Below, one piece after another: positions 25,685 to 33,933 of a stretch of 64,000 nt of DNA (positions are counted from its first letter, which is position 1; each line of letters starts with the position of its first letter). The notes beneath the pieces are model-generated. The model had not been told where the DNA came from and did no database searches. It saw only the letters and a list, made by a program, of their open reading frames with translations. The DNA is taken from positions 85,757 through 149,756 of the forward strand of contig NZ_DJJS01000009.1 of assembly GCF_002434265.1 (NCBI RefSeq). The letters are read 5' to 3'. A program made the position numbers and the translations under genes. The stretch is from Pseudomonas sp. UBA6562. GTDB taxonomy: Bacteria; Pseudomonadota; Gammaproteobacteria; Pseudomonadales; Pseudomonadaceae.

Positions 25685-25962
25685 ATGATTTGAAGGTTTT
25701 CGAAGCTTCCGACTACTTGAACAACGATGCCGAGATCGCCGAATTTTTAAGCATTTCGCTGGAAGATCCCAACCCTGATGTTTTTCTCCGCGCGTTGCAG
25801 GAAGTTGCCAAGGTACGGGGAATGACCCAGTTGGCACGCGATTCGGGTCTTAACCGCGAGTCGCTCTACAAAGCCCTCGGCCCCGGCGCAAAGCCGAGGT
25901 ACGACACAGTGCTCAGAGTGGTGAATGCTTTGGGCGTGAAGCTGACTGCCCAGCATCTTTAA
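25681..25962 (+). CDS. Addiction-module antitoxin, HigA/XRE-like (antidote family)
   Basis: A 93-residue DNA-binding antitoxin. It begins with the family sequence KVFEASDYLNNDAEIAEFL. A helix-turn-helix follows (MTQLARDSGLNRESLYKAL, about 48-67), then the tail PRYDTVLRVVNALGVKL. It is normally co-expressed with the RelE/HigB-type toxin encoded just upstream, here deleted internally, so it is an orphan that may still repress its promoter or neutralise related toxins. A strong terminator follows. Confidence 0.88.
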   Translation: MNDLKVFEASDYLNNDAEIAEFLSISLEDPNPDVFLRALQEVAKVRGMTQLARDSGLNRESLYKALGPGAKPRYDTVLRVVNALGVKLTAQHL

Positions 25963-25991
25963 AGAAGGAGCCAGGTGGCTCCTTCTTTTTC
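25962..25991 (+). terminator. Intrinsic terminator of the antitoxin gene
   Basis: AAGAAGGAGCC, loop AGGT, GGCTCCTTCTT then TTT: an 11-bp perfect stem just after the stop codon. It also works on paper as a barrier to transcription converging from the efflux operon. Confidence 0.9.
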
Positions 25992-26058
25992 CTTCCAGTT
26001 TCGATCTACCGTCTCGCGGGTGATGGCAGCACCGAACCCGTGCCGCCGTCCTCGAACA

Positions 26059-29000
26059 TCACGCCTTCTGCGGCTCCCGAATCTTGTACCAAGCCACATA
26101 CAGCGCCGGCAGGAACAGCAGCGTCAGCAGCGTGGCGCTAATGATGCCGCCGATCATGGCGTAGGCCATCGGGCCCCAGAACACTTCGCGGGCGATGGGG
26201 ATCATGCCCAGGCTGGCCGCAGCGGCGGTGAGCAGGATGGGGCGGCGACGGTGGTTGGTGGCTTCCACCACTGCATCCCATGGCGTGTAGCCTTCAGCCT
26301 CGAAGGCATCGATCTGGGTCACCAGAATCACCGAGTTGCGGATGATGATGCCGACCAATGCCAAAATCCCCAGGATCGCCACGAAGCCCATGGGCGTGCC
26401 GGTCGGCACCAGCGCCAGCACCACACCGATCAGGCCCAGCGGCGCCACGCTGATCACCAGGAACAGCTTCTGCACGCTGTGCAGCTGGATCATCAGGAAG
26501 GTCGCCATGAGGAACAGCATCAGCGGGATCACTTTCGCGATCGGGCCTTGCGCCTTGCCGCTCTCCTCCACCGTGCCGCCTACCGCCACCTCGTAGCCGG
26601 TGGGTAGCTTGCCGGCGAACTCGTCGATCTTCGGTTGCAGCTCGGCCACCAGGTCCGTGGGCTGCATGTCGCCGTGCACCGAGGCCTTGAGGGTGATGGT
26701 CGGCTTGCGGTCGCGACGCCACACCAGCGGCTGCTCCAGCTCGTAGCGCACCGTGGCGAAGGACAGCAGCGGTATCGAGGTGCCGCTGGGGGTCAGGATC
26801 TGCAGGTTCTGCAAGGTGTCGGGCGAGCCGCGTTCGCTGTCTTGCGCGCGGGCCACCACATCGATCAGGTAGATCTCATCGTTGACCTGGGTCACCGGCG
26901 CGCCGCTGACGATGCTGTTCATCACGTTGGCCACGTCTTCGGACGACAGGCCCAACTGGCGCGCCTTGTCCTGGGCGATGTCGACGCGCAGCACTTTGCC
27001 CGGCTCGTTCCAGTCGTAGATCATGTCGCCGACGTTGGGGTTGGCGTCGAGCACCGAGGCCAGCTCGATGGCGTGGCGGCGCACCTGGTCGATGTCCTTG
27101 CCGCTGACCCGGTACTGGATCGGCCGGCCCACGGGCGGGCCCATCTCCAGCGACTGCACGTTGCTGCCGATGCCGACGAAGTCTTCGCGCAGGCGTTTCT
27201 TCAAACGCGCGATGAGTTCGCCGCGCTGCTCAAGGCCCGTGCTGACGATCACCAACTGGGCGTAGAAGGGGTTCTGCAGCTGCTGGTCGAGGGGCAGATA
27301 GAAACGGATCGCGCCCTGGCCGATGTAGGTGCTCCAGTGGTCGATGTCCTTGTCGTCCTTGAGCGTGGCCTCCAGGCGGTCGACGGTGCGGCGGGTTTCC
27401 TCGATCGAGGCGTTCTGCGGCAGGTTGAGGTCGACGAGGATTTCCGGCCGGTCCGAAGAGGGGAAGAACTGGTTCTGCACGAAGCGCATGCCCAGCACTG
27501 CCAATGCGAACAGCACGATGGTGAGGATGATCGTCAGCCAACGATGGCGCATGCACCACAGCAGGCCGTGCTCGAAACCACGGGCGATGCGCCCCGGTTT
27601 GTTCTCGTGCTGCTTGCCCTTGGCATCGCTGAGGATGTGCACGCCGAGCACCGGCGAGAAGAACACTGCCACCACCCAGGACACCAGCAAGGCCACGGCG
27701 ATCACCGCGAACAGGGTGAAGGTGTACTCGCCGGCGGAACTGGCGTTGAGGCCGATGGGCACGAAGCCGGCCACGGTGACCAGGGTGCCGGTCAGCATGG
27801 GGAAGGCCGTGGACTTGTAGGCGAAGGTGGCGGCGTCTTTCTTGCTGTCGCCGGCCTCCAGCCGGGTGACCATCACTTCCACGGTGATCATGGCGTCGTC
27901 CACCAGCAAGCCCAAGGCGATGATCAGCGCGCCCAGGGAAATCCGCTGCATGGTGATGCCGCTGTATTCCATGAACACGAACACCATCGCCAGCACCAGC
28001 GGAATCGACAGCGCCACCACCAGCCCCGCGCGCACGCCGAGGCTGACGAAGCTCACCACCAGCACGATGATCACCGCTTCGAACAGCGCGCTGGTGAAGC
28101 CGCCGACGGCCTTCTTCACCACTTCGGCCTGTTCGGAGACGCTGTGCACGCCGACACCGACCGGCAACTCGCCGGTGACTTCGTCCATCTTCAGCTTGAG
28201 CTGCTCGCCGAAGGTCTGCACGTTGCCGCCCTTCTGCATGCCGATGGCCAGGCCGATGGCGGGCTGGCCGTTGTAGCGGAACATGGGCGCGGGGGGGTCG
28301 ACGTAGCCGCGCTCGATGGTGGCGATGTCGGCCAGGCGGAAGAAGCGGTCGTTGATGCGCAGGTTGACGTTCTGCAGGTCTTTTTCCGAAGCGAACTGGC
28401 CGGTGGTGCGCACCGAAATGCGCTCGGGCCCGGCCTCGATCACCCCGGCCGGGGTCACCTTGTTCTGCGCTTGCAGGGCCTGCATGACCTGACGCTGGTC
28501 GATGCCCAGGGCCGCCAGCTTGCGCACCGAGAAGTTCAGGTAGAGCACCTCGTCCTGGGTACCGACCACCTCGACCTTGCCGATGTTCTCCACCTCGCGC
28601 ACTTCGGCGCGCACCTGTTCGACGTAGTCGCGCAGTTGACGCATGGTCAGGCCGTCGGCGGTGAACGCGTAGATCGAGCCGTACACGTCGCCGAACTCGT
28701 CGTTGAACGAGGGGCCCTGAATGCCCTGTGGGAACTGGCCGCGGATGTCCTGGACCTTCTTGCGCACCTGGTACCAGATCTGCGGAATGTCGCCGGCCTT
28801 GGTGGTGTCGCGCAGGAACACCATGATGGTCGACTCGCCAGGACGGGTGTAGCTCTTGACGTAGTCGAGCGAGTCGAGTTCTTCGAGCTTCTTCTCGATG
28901 CGGTCGGTGACCTGGTACAGGGTTTCGTCCTGGGTCGCACCGGGCCAGCGGGTCTGGATGACCATGGTCTTGATGGTGAACGACGGGTCTTCTTCGCGGC

Positions 29001-29109
29001 CGAGGTTGAAGTAGGAGAACACCCCCATCAACAGGCCGACGAACATCAGGTACCAGACGAACGACTGATGGCGCAGCGCCCAATCGGAGAGGTTGAAGCC
29101 GCCTTTCAT
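26059..29109 (-). CDS. triC: RND efflux transporter, TriC-like
   Basis: A 1016-residue inner-membrane proton-driven exporter of the HAE1/AcrB superfamily. The start at 29109 has GAGGAAA upstream and gives MKGGFNLSDWALRHQSFVWY. Two RND repeats are evident, each with large periplasmic loops. TM4 carries the proton-relay pair in ALGLLVDDAMI. It ends a three-gene operon with two membrane-fusion lipoproteins, the arrangement of P. aeruginosa TriABC (triclosan efflux; TriC is about 1015 aa), for which both fusion proteins are needed. No outer-membrane channel gene is present; TriABC uses OpmH encoded elsewhere. The tri name is by homology and layout; substrates here are unknown. Confidence 0.85.
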   Translation of the reverse strand: MKGGFNLSDWALRHQSFVWYLMFVGLLMGVFSYFNLGREEDPSFTIKTMVIQTRWPGATQDETLYQVTDRIEKKLEELDSLDYVKSYTRPGESTIMVFLRDTTKAGDIPQIWYQVRKKVQDIRGQFPQGIQGPSFNDEFGDVYGSIYAFTADGLTMRQLRDYVEQVRAEVREVENIGKVEVVGTQDEVLYLNFSVRKLAALGIDQRQVMQALQAQNKVTPAGVIEAGPERISVRTTGQFASEKDLQNVNLRINDRFFRLADIATIERGYVDPPAPMFRYNGQPAIGLAIGMQKGGNVQTFGEQLKLKMDEVTGELPVGVGVHSVSEQAEVVKKAVGGFTSALFEAVIIVLVVSFVSLGVRAGLVVALSIPLVLAMVFVFMEYSGITMQRISLGALIIALGLLVDDAMITVEVMVTRLEAGDSKKDAATFAYKSTAFPMLTGTLVTVAGFVPIGLNASSAGEYTFTLFAVIAVALLVSWVVAVFFSPVLGVHILSDAKGKQHENKPGRIARGFEHGLLWCMRHRWLTIILTIVLFALAVLGMRFVQNQFFPSSDRPEILVDLNLPQNASIEETRRTVDRLEATLKDDKDIDHWSTYIGQGAIRFYLPLDQQLQNPFYAQLVIVSTGLEQRGELIARLKKRLREDFVGIGSNVQSLEMGPPVGRPIQYRVSGKDIDQVRRHAIELASVLDANPNVGDMIYDWNEPGKVLRVDIAQDKARQLGLSSEDVANVMNSIVSGAPVTQVNDEIYLIDVVARAQDSERGSPDTLQNLQILTPSGTSIPLLSFATVRYELEQPLVWRRDRKPTITLKASVHGDMQPTDLVAELQPKIDEFAGKLPTGYEVAVGGTVEESGKAQGPIAKVIPLMLFLMATFLMIQLHSVQKLFLVISVAPLGLIGVVLALVPTGTPMGFVAILGILALVGIIIRNSVILVTQIDAFEAEGYTPWDAVVEATNHRRRPILLTAAAASLGMIPIAREVFWGPMAYAMIGGIISATLLTLLFLPALYVAWYKIREPQKA

Positions 29110-30173
29110 CGTGTTTCCTCGTCGAACGTGACCTTCTGGCCTGGCTGGAGACTGTTGACGCCGGCGACCACCACCCGCTCGCCGGGCTTGACCCCGGCGC
29201 CCAGCACTGCCGTCTTCTCGCCGCGCTCGAGCACGGTCACATCGCGCAGATTGACTATCTTTTGTTCGGTATCGACCACCCAGACCTGGGCCTTGCCGTC
29301 GCGCTCGAGCAGTGCGGTCAGCGGCAGTTCGCTGCGGGCGCTGATCGCCGAGGTCAGGCTGACGCTCACCGAGGTGCCGAGGTTGAAGCCTGACGGCGTG
29401 GAGGTGAGGCTCAGGCGTGCGCGGCGCGTGCGCGTGGTGGCGTCGGCCTGGGGTTCGAGTTCGCGCAGGCTGGCAGTGGTGTTGAGCGCCGGGTTGAGTT
29501 GCGAGGCCACGGTGAGGGTCATGGCAGGCGTCAAGCGTTCGGCCAGGGCGATGGGAAGGTCGATGACCGCCTCTTTCACGTCGGGGCGGGCCAGCGTCAC
29601 CACTTCCTGGCCGACGCTCACCGTTTGCCCGGCTTCGACGTGCCAGGCGGTGACCACTGCGGCGTGGTCGGCCTTCAACGTGCCATAGGCCAGCTGGTCG
29701 CGGGCCTGGCTGACCGTGGCGCGGGCCTGGGCCATGGAGGCGTTGGCGGTTTTCAAGTCGGTCTGGGCGATGTCCAACTGGGCCTGGGCGCCGACGCCGC
29801 GGTCGTACAGCTGCTGCTGGCGACCGGCATTGGCCTGGGCATTGATCTGCTGCGCCTGCACCCGCGCCAGATCGCCTTCGGCGGCGCGCAGTTGGTTCTG
29901 CTGGTCGGTGGGGTCGAGGGTGGCCAGGGTCTCGCCGGCCTTCACCGAAGCGCCGACATCGACCCAGCGACGGGCGATACGGCCCGATACGCGAAAGCCC
30001 AGGGTGCTTTCGTAACGCGCCTGGAGGGTGCCGGCAAAACGCCCAAGCTGCGCCTGGGACTGTTCCTCGACCACGGTGGAGAGCACCGGGCGCACGGGCT
30101 CGGGCTTTTCTTCGTCCTTGCCGCAACCGGCCAGCAGGCATACGCCCGCCAACATGCATAGCAACCGTTTCAT
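29106..30173 (-). CDS. triB: Membrane-fusion lipoprotein of the RND pump, TriB-like
   Basis: A 355-residue periplasmic adaptor. The signal peptide ends in the lipobox LLAGC, so it is probably lipid-anchored to the inner membrane. A lipoyl/barrel-sandwich domain (RVSGRIARRWVDVGASVKAG, near 60-80) flanks an alpha-hairpin rich in Ala/Gln, followed by beta-barrel and membrane-proximal domains. Its ATG overlaps the TGA of the first adaptor gene, and its stop overlaps the triC start (29106-29109), indicating translational coupling of all three genes. Confidence 0.87.
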   Translation of the reverse strand: MKRLLCMLAGVCLLAGCGKDEEKPEPVRPVLSTVVEEQSQAQLGRFAGTLQARYESTLGFRVSGRIARRWVDVGASVKAGETLATLDPTDQQNQLRAAEGDLARVQAQQINAQANAGRQQQLYDRGVGAQAQLDIAQTDLKTANASMAQARATVSQARDQLAYGTLKADHAAVVTAWHVEAGQTVSVGQEVVTLARPDVKEAVIDLPIALAERLTPAMTLTVASQLNPALNTTASLRELEPQADATTRTRRARLSLTSTPSGFNLGTSVSVSLTSAISARSELPLTALLERDGKAQVWVVDTEQKIVNLRDVTVLERGEKTAVLGAGVKPGERVVVAGVNSLQPGQKVTFDEETR

Positions 30174-31258
30174 GGCAATGCCCCTCCGTCCTTGGCCGCG
30201 ACCTGTTCGACCTGCATGCCGGGGTGCAACAGTTGCGCACCGTTGATGACCACGGTTTCGCCGTCCTTGATGCCGGCGCTGACGATCACCTTGCCGGTCA
30301 GATAACGGGCGATGCGCACCGGGCGCAGTTCGACCTTGTCGCCCTCGCCGACGATCCACACCGCCGGCTCGCGCAAGGTCTTGCTCAGCGCCGACCAGGG
30401 CAGTTCGATGCTCGACTGGCCCTGGCTACTGGCGTTGGTTGTCACCGGCGCGCCGAGCGGCATGGCGGCGGGCACGTCGCGCAGGGCTACCTTGACCTGC
30501 ACCGTGCCGCTTTGCGCCGACACCGTCGGCGTGACCTCGCGCACGGCACCTTGGGCCTGCACGCTGGGGTTTTCCAGCAGTTGCACGGTCAAGCTCGCGT
30601 TGCTGGCCGGGGTCATCAGCAGCGACTCGTAGACATTGAACACCGCATCGCGGTCGCCGTCGGCGGCCAGGCGGAACATCGGTTGCGTGGCCTGCACCAC
30701 TTGGCCGACTTCGGCCTGGCGCTGGGTGATCACGCCATCGGCCGCCGACACCAGAGCGGTGTAGCTCAGCTGCTCATTGGCGTTGGCCAACTGAGCCTGG
30801 GCGGCCTTGAGGCCGCTCTGGTTGCCGCGCACGGCGGCTTGCGCGGCATCGTATTCGCTGCGGCTGGTATAGCCCTTGGGCAGCAGCTTTTCCTGGCGCA
30901 CGAAGGCCGCCGAGCTTTGCGCGACCCGCGCCTGGGCGGCGAAGACCTCGGCCTTGGCCGACTCGACGTTGTTCTTCAAGTCTTTGGGATCGAGCCGTGC
31001 CAGCACTTGGCCGGCCTTGACGTGGTCGCCCACATCGACGCTGCGCGATACGATCTTGCCGCCTACGCGAAACGACAGGTCGGTCTGCACCCGTGCCTGC
31101 ACGTCGCCCGTCAGCACCACCGACGCCGCAAAATTCTGCGGCTCGACGCGCATGACGCCCACCCTGGGCAACTGCGGGGTTTCGGCTTCCCGTTCACAGC
31201 CGGACAGCGTGAACGCCAGCCCGAGGCACACGACCAGCAACGGACGCATCACCGCCAT
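30170..31258 (-). CDS. triA: Membrane-fusion lipoprotein of the RND pump, TriA-like
   Basis: A 362-residue adaptor, first gene of the operon. AAGGAG lies 6 nt upstream of the ATG at 31258. The signal peptide ends in the lipobox LSGC. The barrel-sandwich motif FRVGGKIVSRSVDVGDHVKAG is followed by an alpha-hairpin with QEKLLPKGYTSRSEYDAA. It differs enough from the second adaptor to be a distinct component rather than a recent duplicate, as in TriA versus TriB. No regulator gene is adjacent. Confidence 0.87.
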   Translation of the reverse strand: MAVMRPLLVVCLGLAFTLSGCEREAETPQLPRVGVMRVEPQNFAASVVLTGDVQARVQTDLSFRVGGKIVSRSVDVGDHVKAGQVLARLDPKDLKNNVESAKAEVFAAQARVAQSSAAFVRQEKLLPKGYTSRSEYDAAQAAVRGNQSGLKAAQAQLANANEQLSYTALVSAADGVITQRQAEVGQVVQATQPMFRLAADGDRDAVFNVYESLLMTPASNASLTVQLLENPSVQAQGAVREVTPTVSAQSGTVQVKVALRDVPAAMPLGAPVTTNASSQGQSSIELPWSALSKTLREPAVWIVGEGDKVELRPVRIARYLTGKVIVSAGIKDGETVVINGAQLLHPGMQVEQVAAKDGGALP

Positions 31259-31520
31259 GCTCGCTCCTTGTTTGCGCGCAAAAGATTCGTGGCATGCGAC
31301 TGCCACGCCGGTTCAAGGTTCGATAAACATGGCCGCGCTGCCCCTGAGGCCGACCCGCCAGAATATTCGACACAGGCAGCGAATCTATCGAGTACCCATC
31401 ACTTTTGCCAGTTGTGGCCGGTTTAGAGTCGATCACACACTCGCTTGGCCTGGAACGTATCGAGGATTGTGATCCTCAAGCGGTTCCTCCAACAGATCCC
31501 GACCCTCAGGGAGCACCCCG
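31259..31520. other. Promoter-containing gap between the RND operon and the Rhs fragment
   Basis: No gene is seen. It must hold the promoter for the leftward efflux operon and that for the rightward Rhs gene. A GAGGAT-TGTG-ATCCTC hairpin lies at 31462-31477, about 45 nt before the Rhs start. Confidence 0.45.
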
Positions 31521-32486
31521 GTGACCTTCGTACGGACCCATCGCTTTTACCAACACGATCATCTGATCACCGAGCTCAATGGGCAGACGGCACGCTCCGT
31601 TTTCCGCCACAAGCATGGCCTATTGGCGCAAGGCACCTTTGCCGATCTGCATTCATTTGCCCTCATGGCGGTAAGCGATACCGATTCGGTCATGGCTGAA
31701 TACAATCAAGACGGCATATGTCAACGCACCTACGACCCCTATGGTCTATACCCCGTCGCTCAGGACGCGTCACTGGCGCCTTTGGCATTCAACGGCCAAC
31801 GGCTGGATTTGATTGCCGAAGGCTATTTGCTGGGCAACGGTTATCGCCTGTTCAGCCCTGCGCTGAGGCGATTCTGCAGCCCGGACAGCTTGAGCGCGTT
31901 CGGACGAGGCGGTTTGAACAATTATGTTTATTGTGCGGGTGACCCGCTGAATAGAACCGATCCGTCTGGACACTTTTTCCTACCGAGACGGCAGCTTAAA
32001 ATTGCCTCAGCGGCGATGATGGGCGTGGGGTTTTTAACACTTTTTGGAGCGACGATTGCTTATTCGTCGGACTCGAAAAGTGCAGCAAAAATTTTACTCG
32101 GCGTAGGTCTCGGATTGATGGGTGTGGGGGGATTGATTCATCCTAAGGCTTTAGGTCGCTATCTTACAGGGTCACGCCTACCTGAACCCCCAGTCAGAAA
32201 TAGGTTAATAAGCTTTATACGAGCTGCTCAAATAGAACAGGCCGATTTGCCGCCCGATTATACAACAGCTATTAATGACCCGAGGACTATTATAAGCAGG
32301 ACCGAAGTAGTCCCAGAAACTCCACCGCCCTCATACCGTAAGGCGACGGCTTATCAAGGAGTCCATAACAGTCGGTCGCACGATGTTGTCAACTCTGGAA
32401 ACGCTTATGAATTACAGGTTTTTGGCCCCAGCGTTTCGGCCAGTGTTCAAGCAAGCAGCTCAAATATAAGGCGCAGAAGCCTTTAA
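31521..32486 (+). CDS. Orphan Rhs-core protein with hydrophobic variable C-terminus
   Basis: A 321-residue protein. The GTG at 31521 has AGGGAG 7 nt upstream. Residues about 60-150 are the Rhs repeat-associated core: YDPYGLYPV, GYLLGNGYR, LRRFCSPDSLSAFGRGG and YVYCAGDPLNRTDPSG. Beyond the core the sequence changes in character and base composition, as in Rhs polymorphic toxins. It has two hydrophobic segments (about 161-181 and 190-206) and a Ser/Asn-rich end without a known domain. It lacks the long YD-repeat shell of full Rhs proteins. Short Rhs orphans of this kind recur in pseudomonads; function is unknown. Confidence 0.75.
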   Translation: MTFVRTHRFYQHDHLITELNGQTARSVFRHKHGLLAQGTFADLHSFALMAVSDTDSVMAEYNQDGICQRTYDPYGLYPVAQDASLAPLAFNGQRLDLIAEGYLLGNGYRLFSPALRRFCSPDSLSAFGRGGLNNYVYCAGDPLNRTDPSGHFFLPRRQLKIASAAMMGVGFLTLFGATIAYSSDSKSAAKILLGVGLGLMGVGGLIHPKALGRYLTGSRLPEPPVRNRLISFIRAAQIEQADLPPDYTTAINDPRTIISRTEVVPETPPPSYRKATAYQGVHNSRSHDVVNSGNAYELQVFGPSVSASVQASSSNIRRRSL

Positions 32487-32897
32487 TAAGGTAAGGCCAG
32501 AAAATTTCATACGCTCGCTTTTCTTGAGTCGGTTCGATCAGGGGCTGAATCTTTCAAACTCTTTGAATAATCAGCCAAACGCTGGGATCACTGCATATTC
32601 CGTAGCACCCTGTAAGTGCGTGCGTTCTCTTGATGCAGGCCGAACACAGGCTACGCATTCAAAGCAGTGTGCGTCACAGAATCCCACCGCACGCTGGCGA
32701 TCGACTCGAAACCGCGTCCACAGGTTTCGAGCCAAATTTGTTCGAAGCGTATTCAGCCGGCCGCACCAGGGCGCGCCGCCGGTTGCAGGGAATTGCCCGC
32801 CGCCCGCTCACTCGTCAGTTGCAGGGTCGTACGCCGTCGCGATACGGTCTGGCAGCCCGCGCGGTCCGAGTTGTTTCATGCCAAGAATGCCAGACTG
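32487..32897. other. Gene-free interval between the two Rhs fragments
   Basis: 411 bp with no convincing coding sequence. It contains a perfect hairpin, CTCGAAACC (32705-32713) with GGTTTCGAG (32723-32731), between the two converging Rhs genes. I see no partner or immunity gene in it. Confidence 0.5.
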
Positions 32898-33703
32898 TTA
32901 CCGCCCCGATCTGATCTGGGCCAATTGACGCCCTATCGAGTTGGTTATGTACTCAATTTCTCTGTTGGGCATTTTAGGGAACGCCCTACGTAGCGACTCA
33001 AATGGATTTCCCCCACTAAGTTTTTCCTCGATAACGATGAAGCGCGCGAGTCGGCTTTTATTAATATTTAAGTGGTCAAAAACCCTTGTACTCACTTTAT
33101 TGAAATCATGCAAAACCTCGGCTTCGGACGCTGTAATCGCCGCCTGCCCACGCCTGTTTTTTCGCGGGTCGATACTGTCCTCCCGTAGACCTATGTTCTG
33201 GCGGTAGCGTGTTCTTGGGTCGACAGGGTCGGTTTCCGTACCACGTCTTCGAGGCCCTGCAGGATCAAGACGAGGCGTCGGTTGTTCATTTCTGGCGGGC
33301 AGTCGATCTTGCTGAATCGTCGGTGGCTGCACGTTACCGCCAGGCCTTCCCAGCGAGGGTTCGACCTTTTTGGCTTTAGGTACGTGGGCAATTCTGTGTC
33401 GCGCTTGCCCACTCGAGTCGGAAAAATTTATCGGATCTCCCGAGCAGTAAGCGTACGCGTTCACGCCGCCCGATTCGAAGGGGCTGTAAGCGTCCGAGGA
33501 AAAAAACGCATCAACGTCGGGCTGTAGGCTCGAAAACCGTTGCCCAAAAGGTAGACGCGATCCAACCCATATTCGCCCGCATAACGAAGGGCACTCTTAC
33601 GCTCAGCGATAACTGCATACCCATGAACCGTATAGCTTGTAAGCTTCCCAGTCCCCGCTTTATTGTTTTTCCCAGTGCTCATTACAGTCCCACCCTGAGT
33701 CAT
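32898..33703 (-). pseudogene. Second Rhs-core gene, split by a homopolymer frameshift
   Basis: Frame one (33703-33461) encodes 80 residues reaching YLLGNGFRAYSPTLMRFF. The Rhs core continues in another frame (ending at 32898) as SSDAYSPFESGG, NAYAYCSGDPINFSDSSG and a ~150-residue variable tail. The break is a run of seven T on the coding strand (A7 at 33500-33506); five or eight T would restore one frame. The tail is Pro/Arg-rich and then has a compact charged helical region (VLHDFNKVSTRVFDHLN to RQLAQIRSGR) that could be an effector domain I do not recognise. Pseudogene, phase-variable gene, programmed slippage and sequencing error are all possible. Confidence 0.7.
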
Positions 33704-33768
33704 TTTTCCAACGCCATTACAGACGGCTTATTCAACGGGGAGCCTGAGCTGAAAACAAGTCAATGCAA

Positions 33769-33786
33769 ACTGGCAAAAATGCCAGT
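33769..33786. other. Small perfect hairpin upstream of the frameshifted Rhs gene
   Basis: ACTGGCA, loop AAAA, TGCCAGT, about 65 nt before the Rhs start on the minus strand. The flanking TTTTGCCAGTT also occurs upstream of the first Rhs gene (near 31393), suggesting a shared promoter-proximal sequence. Confidence 0.4.
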
Positions 33787-33869
33787 AACACTTCGGGTGG
33801 GAATATCGACGCGCATGAAAAACAGACATTGAAGTGCTGCCCAGGGGGAAGATGTCTGGTAACAGCATC

Positions 33870-33901
33870 GAACCCCTCGCAGGCCTGCCCGCGAAGGGTT
33901 C
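33870..33901. repeat. REP-like palindromic element downstream of spuH
   Basis: GAACCC...TCGC (33870-33880) pairs with GCGA...GGGTTC (33891-33901). The core CTTCGCGGGCAGGCC resembles the REP elements scattered in P. putida genomes. It sits about 35 nt past the spuH stop, at the 3' end of the polyamine operon. Confidence 0.55.
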
Positions 33902-33933
33902 CGAGCAAGACGATACAGCTACCGCTTCAGCCT

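Noticed and set aside
32524..32928. A 134-codon plus-strand frame between the two Rhs fragments
   Set aside because: It has only a TTG start with no ribosome-binding site, a biased composition and no recognisable motif; it also overlaps the 3' end of the converging gene.
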